Numbered from the stretch's first letter, positions 28,818 to 38,950 are shown. The stretch: DNA of 46,105 bases from Bacteroidota bacterium (GCA_013205405.1 JABMMZ010000022.1:1-46105); one strand, 5' to 3'. Notes: generated by a model from the letters alone, not told the origin. Numbers and translations are program-made.

Positions 28818-30289
28818 TTATTTATTTCTTATTTCTAGGTTACTATTACGTTTGCTATATAAAAAGTATATTAAAATACCCAACAACCCCCAAATAATAA
28901 ATGCAAACCAAGTTTCTTTTCTAACAAAGCACATTAAAAAAATATTAAAAGCTACGCCTAATGAACCTACCAAATAAACTGCAGGCGTTTTATAAGGTCT
29001 TTCTAATTCTGGTTTTTTGTAACGCAATATCATAACTGCTATACATACCATTGCAAAAGCTAATAAAGTTCCCATACTACACATTTCGCTACTTTATTTA
29101 TTGGAGTTAGTGAGGCTACAACAGAAACTATAAGACCAACTAAAATGGTGCTTTTATATGGTGTTTTAAATTTTTCATGTAAAGTTCCAAACATTCCTTT
29201 TGGCAATAAACCATCTTTAGCCATACCAAGAAATATTCGTGTTTGACCAAGCATCATAACCAGCATTACAGATGTAAGACCAGCCGTAGCGGCTATTGTA
29301 ATAATGAAAACAGCCCAATTTAATCCAATTCCACTAAATGCAGATGCTACCGGTGCTGCCTTATCTAATTGGTCGTATTTTACCATTCCAGTTAAGACTA
29401 AAGAAACTAAAATATAAAGAACAGTGCATATAACTAAAGATGCAATAATAGCAAAAGGAACGTCTTTTTTAGGATTGATGGCTTCACCAGCTTGGGTAGA
29501 AACAGCATCAAACCCTATATATGCAAAAAATACAATTGTAGCGGCAGTAAGTACACCTCCAAATCCAAAATTAACTTTAGAAATACCGTCTTTTCCAATA
29601 GTTGTTACTTCATCTGGAATAAATGGCATCCAATTATTGACATCTATGTAAAATGCACCTACAATTATTACAAATAAAACAACTGCAATTTTTATAACAA
29701 CAATAACATTGTTAGTTTTAGCTGCTTCTTTTATGCCTTTAACTAGGATAACAGTAACTAACCATGTAATAATAAAAGCTGGTAAATTAAATGCAAAAGT
29801 TGGTGCTGGTTGACCTAAAGCTAAATATTTTTCACTTGCTGTTGCAAAATCATTGCATAACCAAATGGGAATATTGATATTGAATAAATGTAAAAGTTTT
29901 GTAAAATAACCACTCCATGCCACAGCCACAGTTGTAGCACCCATCATATATTCTAAAATTAAATTCCAGCCAATAAACCAAGCAAATAATTCGCCAACGG
30001 TGCCGTAGGCATAAGCATAGGCACTTCCTTCCACTGGCAAAACAGAAGCAAATTCTGCATAACATAAAGAAGCAAATAAGCATCCAATTCCTGCAATTAC
30101 AAATGCTAAAGCAAGAGCTGGTCCAGCATAATCGTGAGCGGCTATTCCAGTCAGTGTAAAAATACCACCGCCAATAATTGCCCCTATTCCAAGTGATGTT
30201 AAGCCCCATCTTGTTAATACACGCTTTAAATCACTTTTTTTCATATCAGCTTCAAAAGCTGAAACAGGTTTTACTCTCCAAATAGACAT
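28818..30289 (-). pseudogene. APC superfamily amino acid permease interrupted by a single frameshift near 29085-29088
   Basis: 30289-29060 encodes ...SLTPINKVAKCVVWELY*. Adding one G (gcgaaatg to gcgGaaatg) gives VAEMCSMGTLLAFAMVCIAVMILRYKKPELERPYKTP, continuing to 28818 (about 490 aa). Confidence 0.85.
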
Positions 30290-30337
30290 AAATGCAATAA
30301 TAGTATAAAATAACTATTATTGAAAAAAAGATATCTC

Positions 30338-30370
30338 AAAAAAAGGTCGTTTATTAAACGACCTTTTTTT
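30338..30370 (-). terminator. Terminator after clpX, symmetric and possibly bidirectional
   Basis: aaaaaaaggtcgttta / taaacgaccttttttt. Confidence 0.85.
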
Positions 30371-30381
30371 AATTTTTAATT

Positions 30382-31617
30382 TTAAGCAGCTTTACTTTTA
30401 TCTAAATCTGCCAACTTTTCTACTACCATGTCGGCAGTAATAGTAATATTTTTATCTTTTCTATCAGGCGCATCATACATCACATCAAGCATTAGTTTTT
30501 CGCATATTGTTCTTAAGCCTCTTGCCCCTAATTTGAATTCTACTGCTTTGCTGATTATTACTTCAATTGCTTTTTTATCAAAATCTAAAGTAACACCTTC
30601 CAATTCCATTAATTTAATGTATTGTTTTAAAATAGCGTTTTTAGGTTTGCTCAATATATCTTTTAAAGCCTCTCTATCCAATGGTTGTAGGTATGTAATC
30701 ATTGGCATACGACCTATAATTTCAGGAATTAAACCAAAACTTCTTAAATCAGAAGGTGCAATTTGTTCTATTAAGTCGGTTTCTGTAATTCTATCTTTGC
30801 CTTGGGTTACAAAGCCAACGGCAGAGTTATTCAAGCGTCTAGCAATTAATCTATCAATGCCATTAAAAGCACCACCGCAAATAAATAAAATATTTCGGGT
30901 ATCTATTTTTACAAATTTTTGATCAGGATGCTTTCTTCCACCTTCGGGTGCAATATTAGCAATAGTGCCCTCTAATAGTTTAAGTAATCCTTGTTGAACA
31001 CCCTCACCACTTACATCTCTGCTTATAGATGGGTTATCTCCCTTTCTGGCAATTTTGTCTATTTCGTCAATGTAAACTATTCCGCGTTGTGTTGCATCAA
31101 AATCATAATCACTTGCTTGGTACAAACGAGAAATGACACTCTCTACATCTTCACCAACATAACCTGCTTCTGTTAAAACAGTAGCATCGGCAATACAAAA
31201 TGGAACTTTAAGTATTTTCGCCAAAGTACGCACCAATAAAGTTTTTCCAGTTCCAGTTTCACCTACCATTAGTACATTGCTTTTCTCAATTTCTATTTCA
31301 TTTTTATCGCCAATATTCATTAAGCGTTTGTAATGATTGTATACAGAAACAGATAATACTTTCTTAGCTTGATCTTGGCCAATAACATATTCATCCAAGT
31401 GTTTTTTTATATCACTAGGTTTTGGCAGAGCAATATTAAAATTAGAATCAGCACCTTTCTTTTTAGAAACTCCGCCCATTTCTACATCTACTATTTTAGA
31501 GGCTTGCTCGACACAAGCATCACAAATATTGGCTTCGATGCCAGATATTAGCATGGTAGCTTCTTCTTTTGGTTTACCACAAAAAGAACAAAATGATCCT
31601 GATTTTTTACTTGCCAT
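30382..31617 (-). CDS. clpX: ATP-dependent Clp protease ATP-binding subunit ClpX
   Basis: 411 aa; N-terminal Cys4 zinc domain, MVGETGTGKTLLVRTLA, YIDEIDKIARK, RGLRTICE. Confidence 0.97.
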   Translation of the reverse strand: MASKKSGSFCSFCGKPKEEATMLISGIEANICDACVEQASKIVDVEMGGVSKKKGADSNFNIALPKPSDIKKHLDEYVIGQDQAKKVLSVSVYNHYKRLMNIGDKNEIEIEKSNVLMVGETGTGKTLLVRTLAKILKVPFCIADATVLTEAGYVGEDVESVISRLYQASDYDFDATQRGIVYIDEIDKIARKGDNPSISRDVSGEGVQQGLLKLLEGTIANIAPEGGRKHPDQKFVKIDTRNILFICGGAFNGIDRLIARRLNNSAVGFVTQGKDRITETDLIEQIAPSDLRSFGLIPEIIGRMPMITYLQPLDREALKDILSKPKNAILKQYIKLMELEGVTLDFDKKAIEVIISKAVEFKLGARGLRTICEKLMLDVMYDAPDRKDKNITITADMVVEKLADLDKSKAA

Positions 31618-32312
31618 TATTTTTTATCTTTAATACGCACTAATATTTCATCAAGCATGCCATATTCTTTTGCTTCTTCACTTGTCATCCAATAGTCACG
31701 ATCGCTATCTTTTTCTACTTTTTCGTAAGTTTGTCCACTATGCTGAGAAATAATATCGTAAAGTTCTTTTTTAAGTTTGTTTATCTCTCTGTAGGTAATA
31801 TCTATTTCGGTAGCTTGACCTTGTACACCGCCCATTGGTTGGTGTATCATTACACGGCTATGTTTAAGAGCAGAGCGTTTGCCATGAGCACCAGCACACA
31901 TTAAAACAGCTCCCATGCTAGCAGCCATTCCTGTACAAATAGTGGCTACATCGCTACCTATATATTGCATGGTGTCATAAATGCCTAACCCAGCGTAAAC
32001 ACTACCACCTGGACTGTTAATATATATTTGAATATCACGGTTTGGGTTGGTGCTTTCTAAAAATAGCAATTGTCCCATAACGATGTTAGCTACTTCATCA
32101 TTGATACCCACACCTAAAAATATAATTCTGTCCATCATTAAGCGAGAGAAAATATCCATTGCAGCTATATTTAATTGACGTTCTTCAATTATATTAGGAG
32201 TTAAATTAACAATTGAAGATGGTGTAGCATTTTTAATATATCTGTCTAAAGTAAGACTGTTAATTCCTAAATGCTTTGTGGCGTATTTTTGAAATTCTAA
32301 TTGATTGTTCAT
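31617..32312 (-). CDS. clpP: ATP-dependent Clp protease proteolytic subunit
   Basis: DRIIFLGVGINDEVAN, INSPGGSVYAGLGIYDTM, GMAASMGAVLMCAGAHGKR, MIHQPMGGVQGQATEID. Start placed at MNNQLEF; stop overlaps clpX start (TAATG). Confidence 0.96.
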   Translation of the reverse strand: MNNQLEFQKYATKHLGINSLTLDRYIKNATPSSIVNLTPNIIEERQLNIAAMDIFSRLMMDRIIFLGVGINDEVANIVMGQLLFLESTNPNRDIQIYINSPGGSVYAGLGIYDTMQYIGSDVATICTGMAASMGAVLMCAGAHGKRSALKHSRVMIHQPMGGVQGQATEIDITYREINKLKKELYDIISQHSGQTYEKVEKDSDRDYWMTSEEAKEYGMLDEILVRIKDKK

Positions 32313-32316
32313 ATGG

Positions 32317-32324
32317 CAAAAATA
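32317..32324 (-). promoter_or_regulatory. -7 box TATTTTTG, 4 nt upstream of clpP ATG
   Basis: Exact TAnnTTTG on the minus strand. Confidence 0.55.
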
Positions 32325-32437
32325 ATAAACAATTATGATACAAATTTTGTTTTGTGACAAAAAGACTATTATTTTTTTAAAAACAATAAAAAAGGAGATA
32401 AAAAGTGCTATTGATAAACAGAATTATGAGACATTAA

Positions 32438-34576
32438 TTATAAATTTACACCCATTTCTGATATCAAATCTTCGCAATTATCTAAATATTTCATTGTATA
32501 CAAAACAAAACGAATATCCACTGCTATGCTTCGACTGTAGTCTTTATTCCAGCTATAATCATTCAAAGTAGCCGTGTAGGCTCGGTCAAAATTTACACCT
32601 ACAAGTTCTCCATCGGCATTCATTACCGGGCTGCCGCTATTGCCACCAGTAGTGTCTAAATTATAGAGCATGCATACTGGTATGTCTTTTTTGTTTTCTT
32701 CTATTAAGGTATTGGCTATTGCCTTAGTTTCAAGCAATCCTTTAACCTCTGCAGACAATCTGTAATCTATATTATCAGTAGCGTTTTTCTTGAAAATTTC
32801 ATTTCTGTATGTATACGGGTAAGGGCTTTTGTTTAAGCCTTCTTTATAAGCACTAATGTAGCCATAAGTAAAACGCAATGTACTGTTAGCATCAGGAATA
32901 AATTTCTTATCGCAATATTTTAATTTAGCATCTAATAATAGAGGTAATTGTTCGTCTAGCTTATCGTTCTGTGCTTGCTGAATAGCACTCAATGCTTGTA
33001 ATTCTGGCAATAATTTTATGGCAAGTTCTTGAAATTTTCCAGTGTTTTTATATACCTGCCAAGGCACACTATCTAATAGTTTAAATAAGAATGTAGGTTC
33101 ATCATAATAGCTTTCTGCATAAGCAGAATTTATCCATTTGTCAGCTTTTTTTATTTTTGATAACCCTTTTATTTTAGATTTTCCTTTTAGCTTTTTACCC
33201 CTTTTTATTAATTCTGATAAAATGGCTTTGTCCAAATCAACATCGTTCATTCTATAATTGTTTTTTAATGTATTTTTTACATTGGTTTTCCATTTAGTCC
33301 AAAATTCTGTGTTAGATTGGTCTGGTGCATTTGGATTAGCAATAACAGCATTTTGAACAATTAAAGCTGCCGCTAAACTGCCGCAATCATTGTTAAATCT
33401 ATTCAAGAGCATATCATGTTTTCCATTCTTTAATTTTTCAGAATAAATATCATTAATAACTTTAAAAAATAATGGTGCAGTTGTTAAATTATTTTTAGCC
33501 ATAAAGGTTTTTTCTAAAGCTACTTGTTCAGCTTTTTTAGTGGCCAATAAACCTGTTTCTTTAAGACCAAATAATTTGCCTTCAAAATTCTTTTTGGTGT
33601 TGGCAAGACTTTTAATATTGCCTGCTAATTTTAGCTCACGCTCCCTGTTTCCCTTGCCTAATTCTTCCATTTTATTCATTCGCCAACCATACCATTCACT
33701 AATAAATGGTAATATATGTTTTTGTTGATATTCTAAAAATTGATAAGGCTTATGACGGTAAGTGGTTCCAGGATAACCTAGTATAAAAACCAAGTCATTT
33801 TCTTTGGTTCCTTTTGGATTTACTTTTAAAAATTTCTTTGGGGTATATGGAATATTGTCTGGGCTATATTCAGCAGGTTTTCCATCCTTGCTTACGTATG
33901 CTCTTACAAAGCTAAAATCACCGGTGTGTTTAGGCCATTCCCAATTGTCTGTTTCGCCTCCAAATTCGCCAATAGTGCGGGGCGGCACGTATACCAAACG
34001 CACATCTTTGAGTGTTTGATAACGAAATAAAGTGTAGCTAAAACCAACAAACATTTCGCTTATTTCTATCGTTAATTCAGGATTTTTAGATTGTTCTGCT
34101 TTCGTTAAAATACCTATGTTTTGAGCTATTATATCATTTTTTTGAGCAGGTGTCATAGTTGGAAGAATGCCTTCTAGTATTTTATTACTTACATCTTCGT
34201 AGCTTTTGGTAATTCTGCATGTTAATCCAATTTTTAGTTCCTTGTCTTTGCCTTTGGCATAAAAGCCTTTTTCCAAATAATCTTTTTCTTTAGTACTTAC
34301 GCCAGCCACACTGCCAAAAACACAATGGTGATTGGTAATAATTAACCCCTCATTGCTTACAAAAGAACCTGTGCAGCCACCTAAGCGCACTAAGGCATCT
34401 GTTAAGGCAATACCATCTGGATTGTATACATCCTTTTGCGAAATATTAAAACCAGCAGCCTTAAAATCTACTTGGTTTAATTGACTAAGCGGAAACATGC
34501 CCTCATCTGTCTTGTGCGACTTGAGGATAAAAGCTATTAATATTAATAGCGTAATTTTAGATAATGATTTTAACAT
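32438..34576 (-). CDS. S46 family peptidase (DPP7/DPP11-like)
   Basis: 712 aa; GGCTGSFVSNEGLIITNHHCVFGSV, GGETDNWEWPKHTGDFSFVRAY, DTTGGNSGSPVMNADGELVGVNFD. Confidence 0.93.
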   Translation of the reverse strand: MLKSLSKITLLILIAFILKSHKTDEGMFPLSQLNQVDFKAAGFNISQKDVYNPDGIALTDALVRLGGCTGSFVSNEGLIITNHHCVFGSVAGVSTKEKDYLEKGFYAKGKDKELKIGLTCRITKSYEDVSNKILEGILPTMTPAQKNDIIAQNIGILTKAEQSKNPELTIEISEMFVGFSYTLFRYQTLKDVRLVYVPPRTIGEFGGETDNWEWPKHTGDFSFVRAYVSKDGKPAEYSPDNIPYTPKKFLKVNPKGTKENDLVFILGYPGTTYRHKPYQFLEYQQKHILPFISEWYGWRMNKMEELGKGNRERELKLAGNIKSLANTKKNFEGKLFGLKETGLLATKKAEQVALEKTFMAKNNLTTAPLFFKVINDIYSEKLKNGKHDMLLNRFNNDCGSLAAALIVQNAVIANPNAPDQSNTEFWTKWKTNVKNTLKNNYRMNDVDLDKAILSELIKRGKKLKGKSKIKGLSKIKKADKWINSAYAESYYDEPTFLFKLLDSVPWQVYKNTGKFQELAIKLLPELQALSAIQQAQNDKLDEQLPLLLDAKLKYCDKKFIPDANSTLRFTYGYISAYKEGLNKSPYPYTYRNEIFKKNATDNIDYRLSAEVKGLLETKAIANTLIEENKKDIPVCMLYNLDTTGGNSGSPVMNADGELVGVNFDRAYTATLNDYSWNKDYSRSIAVDIRFVLYTMKYLDNCEDLISEMGVNL

Positions 34577-34582
34577 TTTATA

Positions 34583-35122
34583 TTATTGGTTAATACTTAT
34601 TTGAAAAGTATCGTTTAGAATTTTATTATTGGTTTGAACTTGAATTTTAAAAATATAATTTTTACTGCTATTAAATGTAAATTGAGAAAGATTAATGCCA
34701 TAAATACCTTTATGTTTTGTATTAATTGAACTTGGAGGATTAGAACTTTGGTTAATTTGATAATCTAATAAATTAGTGTTTTTTGTAATCGTAGTTAGAT
34801 TGAAAAATAAATCTTCGTTACAAAATACTTTGGTAGAATCTCTTAAAACATTATCTGAATTAATATCTGATTCCTTTACTTTATTGTAAGTAAAACAAAA
34901 TTTCTTCTTAGATTTTTTAACATGTGATAAAAAATGATATTCAATGAGTAAGTTTTCTTTTGAAGTATAATTTCTTTTCTTTTTTAAAATTTCAAAACCA
35001 TCAAGTTTAACAAAATCAGCAGGAGCGGTGCACCCACAGCTATTAAACAGAATAACTATTGAACAAATAACAATTAACTTAATAACTGATAACTTACTGA
35101 AAATAACTTGCTTTAATAAATT
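34583..35122 (-). CDS. Putative lipoprotein, function unknown
   Basis: MNLLKQVIFSKLSVIKLIVICSIVILFNSCGCTAP with lipobox; overlaps the mlaF-like 3' end by about 29 nt. Start choice uncertain. Confidence 0.6.
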   Translation of the reverse strand, partial: NLLKQVIFSKLSVIKLIVICSIVILFNSCGCTAPADFVKLDGFEILKKKRNYTSKENLLIEYHFLSHVKKSKKKFCFTYNKVKESDINSDNVLRDSTKVFCNEDLFFNLTTITKNTNLLDYQINQSSNPPSSINTKHKGIYGINLSQFTFNSSKNYIFKIQVQTNNKILNDTFQISINQ

Positions 35123-35831
35123 CATCCAGTTCTTGTATTTCTGTTTGTGCATGCTTTAGTTCATCCTTGCTGCCTTCCCATTTTTTATGTCCTTTGTAAA
35201 TAAAAATAATATGGTCGCCAATATCAAATACTGTTTTCATATCATGGCTATTAATTACATTGGTAATATTGTATTCTTTGGTAATCTCATCTATTAATGC
35301 ATCTATTAATCGTGAGGTAATGGGGTCTAAACCGCTATTGGGTTCATCGCAAAATAGGTATTTAATGTCTAAAGCAATGGCACGGGCTATACCAACTCTT
35401 TTTTTCATTCCTCCACTAATTTCACTCGGAAATTTTTTATTTATATTTTCTAAATTTACCCTTTTTAAACAGAAGTTTACGCGGTCTCTTCTCTCTGCGG
35501 CCCTCATGTTACTAAACATACGCAAAGGAAATTCTATATTTTGTTCCACTGTTAATGAATCAAAAAGCGCAGTACCTTGAAATAACATGCCTATTTCTCG
35601 TCTTACTTCTCGCATTTCTTGTTCGTCTAAAGAAAGCATATCACGGTTATCAAAAAGAATTTTACCACTTTCTGGTTTTTCCAATCCAACCATACACTTC
35701 ATCATTACGCTTTTTCCACCACCACTTGCGCCAATAATTAAATTATTTTTACCTTTTAAAAATTGGGCATTTATATCGTTTAGCACATGCTTGTCATCAA
35801 AGCTTTTATTAACGTTTATTAATTCAATCAT
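35094..35831 (-). CDS. ABC transporter ATP-binding protein, MlaF-like
   Basis: GASGGGKSVMMKCMVGLEKP, EISGGMKKRVGIARAIALD, FCDEPNSGLDPITS. Confidence 0.92.
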   Translation of the reverse strand: MIELINVNKSFDDKHVLNDINAQFLKGKNNLIIGASGGGKSVMMKCMVGLEKPESGKILFDNRDMLSLDEQEMREVRREIGMLFQGTALFDSLTVEQNIEFPLRMFSNMRAAERRDRVNFCLKRVNLENINKKFPSEISGGMKKRVGIARAIALDIKYLFCDEPNSGLDPITSRLIDALIDEITKEYNITNVINSHDMKTVFDIGDHIIFIYKGHKKWEGSKDELKHAQTEIQELDEFIKASYFQ

Positions 35832-35843
35832 ACTTTAAATATT

Positions 35844-36587
35844 TTACAATAATAATTCGGCTAATAAATAATCAAAAAACAAGATAAGAACAGAGCTGTA
35901 AACTACTGCTTTTGTGCTGCTTTCGCCCACTTCTAAAGCACCACCGCTGGTGTAATATCCTTGATAACTGCTTACAGAGGTTATAATAAAAGCAAAAGTA
36001 AATGCTTTTATCATACTAAATACAAGTGTAAAACCCTTGAAGGTTTCTCTTGCCCCACTTACAAATTCCTCGTGTGTTAAAATACCCGAAAGTTCGCCAG
36101 CCATATAGCCTCCATAAATACTTAAAGTAATAGCCACAATATTTAATAAGGGAATCATTATAATACCAGCTATAATTTTAGGTAAAGCTAAATATCCTGG
36201 TGCATTTATGCCCATTACTTCTAAAGCATCTATTTGCTCACTTATACGCATATTGCCAATTTCTGAAGAAATATGAGCGCCTACTTTGCCCGAAAGTACT
36301 AAACAGGTGATTGTTGGTCCTAGTTCAAGCATGGTACTATCCGATACAATAGTGCCTATTACAGATTTTGAAATTAAGCCACTTACCAATTGATAGGCTG
36401 TTTGCACTGTTGTAACTGCTCCAATAAATAAAGCAGTAATAGCTACAATGGGCAATGAACCAATACCAATACTATTCATTTCATGGAATAAGCGCTGAAA
36501 AAAAACTTTCGTTTTTTCAGGTTTGTATAACATGCTTCTTAAAAATAGGATATACCTTCCAAAATGATAAAAGAAACTTAAATTCAT
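35844..36587 (-). CDS. ABC transporter permease, MlaE-like
   Basis: IGSLPIVAITALFIGAVTTVQTAYQL, LELGPTITCLVLSGKVGAHISSEIGNMRISEQIDALEVMGI. Confidence 0.93.
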   Translation of the reverse strand: MNLSFFYHFGRYILFLRSMLYKPEKTKVFFQRLFHEMNSIGIGSLPIVAITALFIGAVTTVQTAYQLVSGLISKSVIGTIVSDSTMLELGPTITCLVLSGKVGAHISSEIGNMRISEQIDALEVMGINAPGYLALPKIIAGIIMIPLLNIVAITLSIYGGYMAGELSGILTHEEFVSGARETFKGFTLVFSMIKAFTFAFIITSVSSYQGYYTSGGALEVGESSTKAVVYSSVLILFFDYLLAELLL

Positions 36588-36606
36588 TTAATAAGTTGTA
36601 AAAATG

Positions 36607-36614
36607 CAAAAGTA
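36607..36614 (-). promoter_or_regulatory. -7 box TACTTTTG for the mlaE-like gene
   Basis: Exact TAnnTTTG on minus, 19 nt before ATG at 36587. Confidence 0.5.
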
Positions 36615-36637
36615 AATAAATAAAACTAAAAATAAGT

Positions 36638-36645
36638 TAAGTTTG
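36638..36645 (+). promoter_or_regulatory. -7 box TAAGTTTG, 4 nt upstream of the SDR ATG
   Basis: Exact TAnnTTTG. Confidence 0.55.
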
Positions 36646-36649
36646 AAGC

Positions 36650-37330
36650 ATGCAAAAAATAGCAGTTGTTACGGGAGGCTCCAAAGGTATTGGTTTGGCT
36701 ATAGTTAAAAAGTTAATAACAGAAAACTTTAAGGTAATAGTAGCTGCAAGAACAATTGGAGAATTAGATACAGAGAATAAAAACATTATTTTTATTGAAA
36801 CCGATTTAACTCAAAGAAAAGATATTGAAAACTTTTGTAATGAAGTTAAAAATAACACCACCCAAATTGATATTTTAGTAAACAATGCGGGTGTTTTTAT
36901 GCCAGGTCAAATTCATTCGGAAACTAAAGATGCTTTTGATATTCAAATGCGGTTAAATGTTGCAGCACCTTATCATTTAACCCGCTCATTGTTAAATTTA
37001 ATGATGCCTTTTAAGTCAGGATATATTTTTAATATTTGCTCTACAGCGAGCATTGTGCCTTATATAAATGGTGGCAGTTATTGTATCAGTAAACATGCAT
37101 TTTTAGGATTTAGTAGAGTTTTGCGTCAAGAGATGATTGCCTATAATATTGGCGTAAGTAGTATTTTACCTGGAGCTACACTAACCAATAGCTGGTTGGG
37201 TACAGAATTGCCAAAAGAGCGCTTTATTCAACCAGAAACTATAGCAAATGCCCTATGGTTTGCATGGCAAAACAGAGAAAATTGCATCATGGAAGAAATA
37301 TTATTACGACCCATGGAAGGCGATATTTAA
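36650..37330 (+). CDS. Short-chain dehydrogenase/reductase
   Basis: 226 aa; VTGGSKGIGLAIVKKL, DILVNNAGVFMPG, YCISKHAFLGFSR. Confidence 0.93.
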   Translation: MQKIAVVTGGSKGIGLAIVKKLITENFKVIVAARTIGELDTENKNIIFIETDLTQRKDIENFCNEVKNNTTQIDILVNNAGVFMPGQIHSETKDAFDIQMRLNVAAPYHLTRSLLNLMMPFKSGYIFNICSTASIVPYINGGSYCISKHAFLGFSRVLRQEMIAYNIGVSSILPGATLTNSWLGTELPKERFIQPETIANALWFAWQNRENCIMEEILLRPMEGDI

Positions 37331-37471
37331 ATTAATATGATTGATTGTCAGTTGATTAATTAATTTCATGCTTTATATTGCAGCGAAAGTAATATTCATA
37401 TTGTCTAAATGATGTTATCGCTCGGATGTAAGTCAAACTAAAAAAAATTTTTTAGTTTTATATATATGACT

Positions 37472-37479
37472 TATTTTTG
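37472..37479 (+). promoter_or_regulatory. -7 box TATTTTTG upstream of the T9SS cargo gene
   Basis: Exact TAnnTTTG, 47 nt before ATG. Confidence 0.5.
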
Positions 37480-37493
37480 ACGATTATTATAAA

Positions 37494-37521
37494 ATACAAT
37501 TAAAAAAATACAATTAAAAAA
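37494..37521. repeat. 14-bp tandem repeat in the leader of the T9SS cargo gene
   Basis: atacaattaaaaaa twice (37494-37507, 37508-37521). Confidence 0.9.
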
Positions 37522-37526
37522 AGTTT

Positions 37527-38867
37527 ATGAAAAAATTATTATCTACTATCATACTGCTATCATCATTAACAGCATTTGCTCAAGTGCAAATGAAAGATAA
37601 CTCTCCAAAATACAAAGCAGATGAATTTGTAAAAGAAATCGCAAAAAAAAGTCAATTAAATTTAAAACGTGCTGCTGTAGAAACCCACACATATTTCCCG
37701 TTTTCAATTGATCTTGCAGATCCAGCTGCAGATGATATCTTAGGTTTTATACAAGAGTCGCAAATTAGTGCAACTTGGAGAACATACGTTAATTTCCTTT
37801 ATCCTGATTCTTCAGCTTTGCTAATATCATCTACTGGTGGAAAAAATTATATCAATACACACTTAGTTGGTAATACTTTTGATCCTAGAGATTCAAACGT
37901 AGATAACAACTCACCAACTGTTCCAAGATTATCTAGATGGACTAAATATACAGTAGATACTTTAGGGGTTAGATTTGGTTATCACAGACATTTAGATTCT
38001 TTTCAAGGAGCTGAAGTAGTAGATACAATGATATTTCAGTTTTTTAGTAATACAAAACTAACTTATGTTAAATATACAGCTTCTGGTTTCGAAAGTTTTG
38101 CTTATCCAAATACAACAGCAATGAACTTAACTACATTGTTGTCAAGTGGTGCTAATAAAACATATAAATTGCCATTAAGAAAAGCAGATAGAGACAGAGA
38201 TTCTACAACAGGTTGGGTTACTCAATTAGCTGAAGTTCCAGTAGATGTAACAATTTCTCCAGTAAATGGCGGTAATAGTGCATTTTCATACACAATGGCT
38301 TTCAAACCAATGGTAAAAGCAAATTTAGGTGATACAGTATTCAATCAACAAAATCTTAATAGCAATTTTAAGAAAAATAACTATGTAAGTTATTCATTAC
38401 AAATAAATGAAAGCCCTTCTAATCTGCAAGTAAAACAGTTTTCTTTTTTCAATAATACTTTTTATTTAAATTCTAACCAAAAGTATAATTATAGCACTAA
38501 TGGATGGACTACTTTTGTACCTGGAAACGCATTCTTCTCGCATCAATATGCTTTTGCTTATTACAAATTAACAACTGCAAACTTAGATATCAAAAATTCT
38601 AATACTGAGGTTTCTTTATTAGAAGCTTATCCAAATCCAGCAAATGCTAATTCAGAAGTTGTTTTATCTTTAAAATCAGTAAAAAATACATCTGCTTTAG
38701 TAACTATTACTGATATTTCAGGAAAAGTTATCAAAACAATGGATACTGAGTTAGTTAATGGAAAAAATAACATTACTGTTTCAACTAGTGCAATGAGCAA
38801 TGGGTTATACATCGTTACTGTTAAAGGTGCAGATTTTACATCTTCATCTAAATTGGTAATAGAATAA
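37527..38867 (+). CDS. Secreted protein with T9SS type A sorting domain
   Basis: 446 aa; signal peptide; C-term LLEAYPNPANANSEVVLSL...VTITDISGKVIKTMD...LSNGLYIVTVKG-type pattern (AMSNGLYIVTVKGADFTSSSKLVIE). Confidence 0.85.
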   Translation: MKKLLSTIILLSSLTAFAQVQMKDNSPKYKADEFVKEIAKKSQLNLKRAAVETHTYFPFSIDLADPAADDILGFIQESQISATWRTYVNFLYPDSSALLISSTGGKNYINTHLVGNTFDPRDSNVDNNSPTVPRLSRWTKYTVDTLGVRFGYHRHLDSFQGAEVVDTMIFQFFSNTKLTYVKYTASGFESFAYPNTTAMNLTTLLSSGANKTYKLPLRKADRDRDSTTGWVTQLAEVPVDVTISPVNGGNSAFSYTMAFKPMVKANLGDTVFNQQNLNSNFKKNNYVSYSLQINESPSNLQVKQFSFFNNTFYLNSNQKYNYSTNGWTTFVPGNAFFSHQYAFAYYKLTTANLDIKNSNTEVSLLEAYPNPANANSEVVLSLKSVKNTSALVTITDISGKVIKTMDTELVNGKNNITVSTSAMSNGLYIVTVKGADFTSSSKLVIE

Positions 38868-38886
38868 TTATTTATTAAAATTAATT

Positions 38887-38922
38887 AAATCCTTCGCAAA
38901 TATATTTGCGAAGGATTTTTTT
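38887..38922 (+). terminator. Strong rho-independent terminator
   Basis: Perfect palindrome aaatccttcgcaaata / tatttgcgaaggattt followed by T-run. Confidence 0.9.
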
Positions 38923-38928
38923 TATCCG

Positions 38929-38936
38929 TATTTTTG
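38929..38936 (+). promoter_or_regulatory. -7 box TATTTTTG upstream of tRNA-Arg
   Basis: Exact TAnnTTTG, 14 nt before the mature tRNA 5' end. Confidence 0.6.
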
Positions 38937-38950
38937 CAATTCAATTTATT

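Noticed and set aside
29850-30209. 119-aa minus-strand ORF, Cys/Trp-rich
   Set aside because: Alternate-frame shadow of the APC permease CDS with unnatural composition.
37436-37460. AT-only palindrome actaaaaaaaattttttagt before the T9SS cargo gene
   Set aside because: Only A/T pairs in the core; weak hairpin expected by chance in this composition, at best a poor terminator for the SDR gene.
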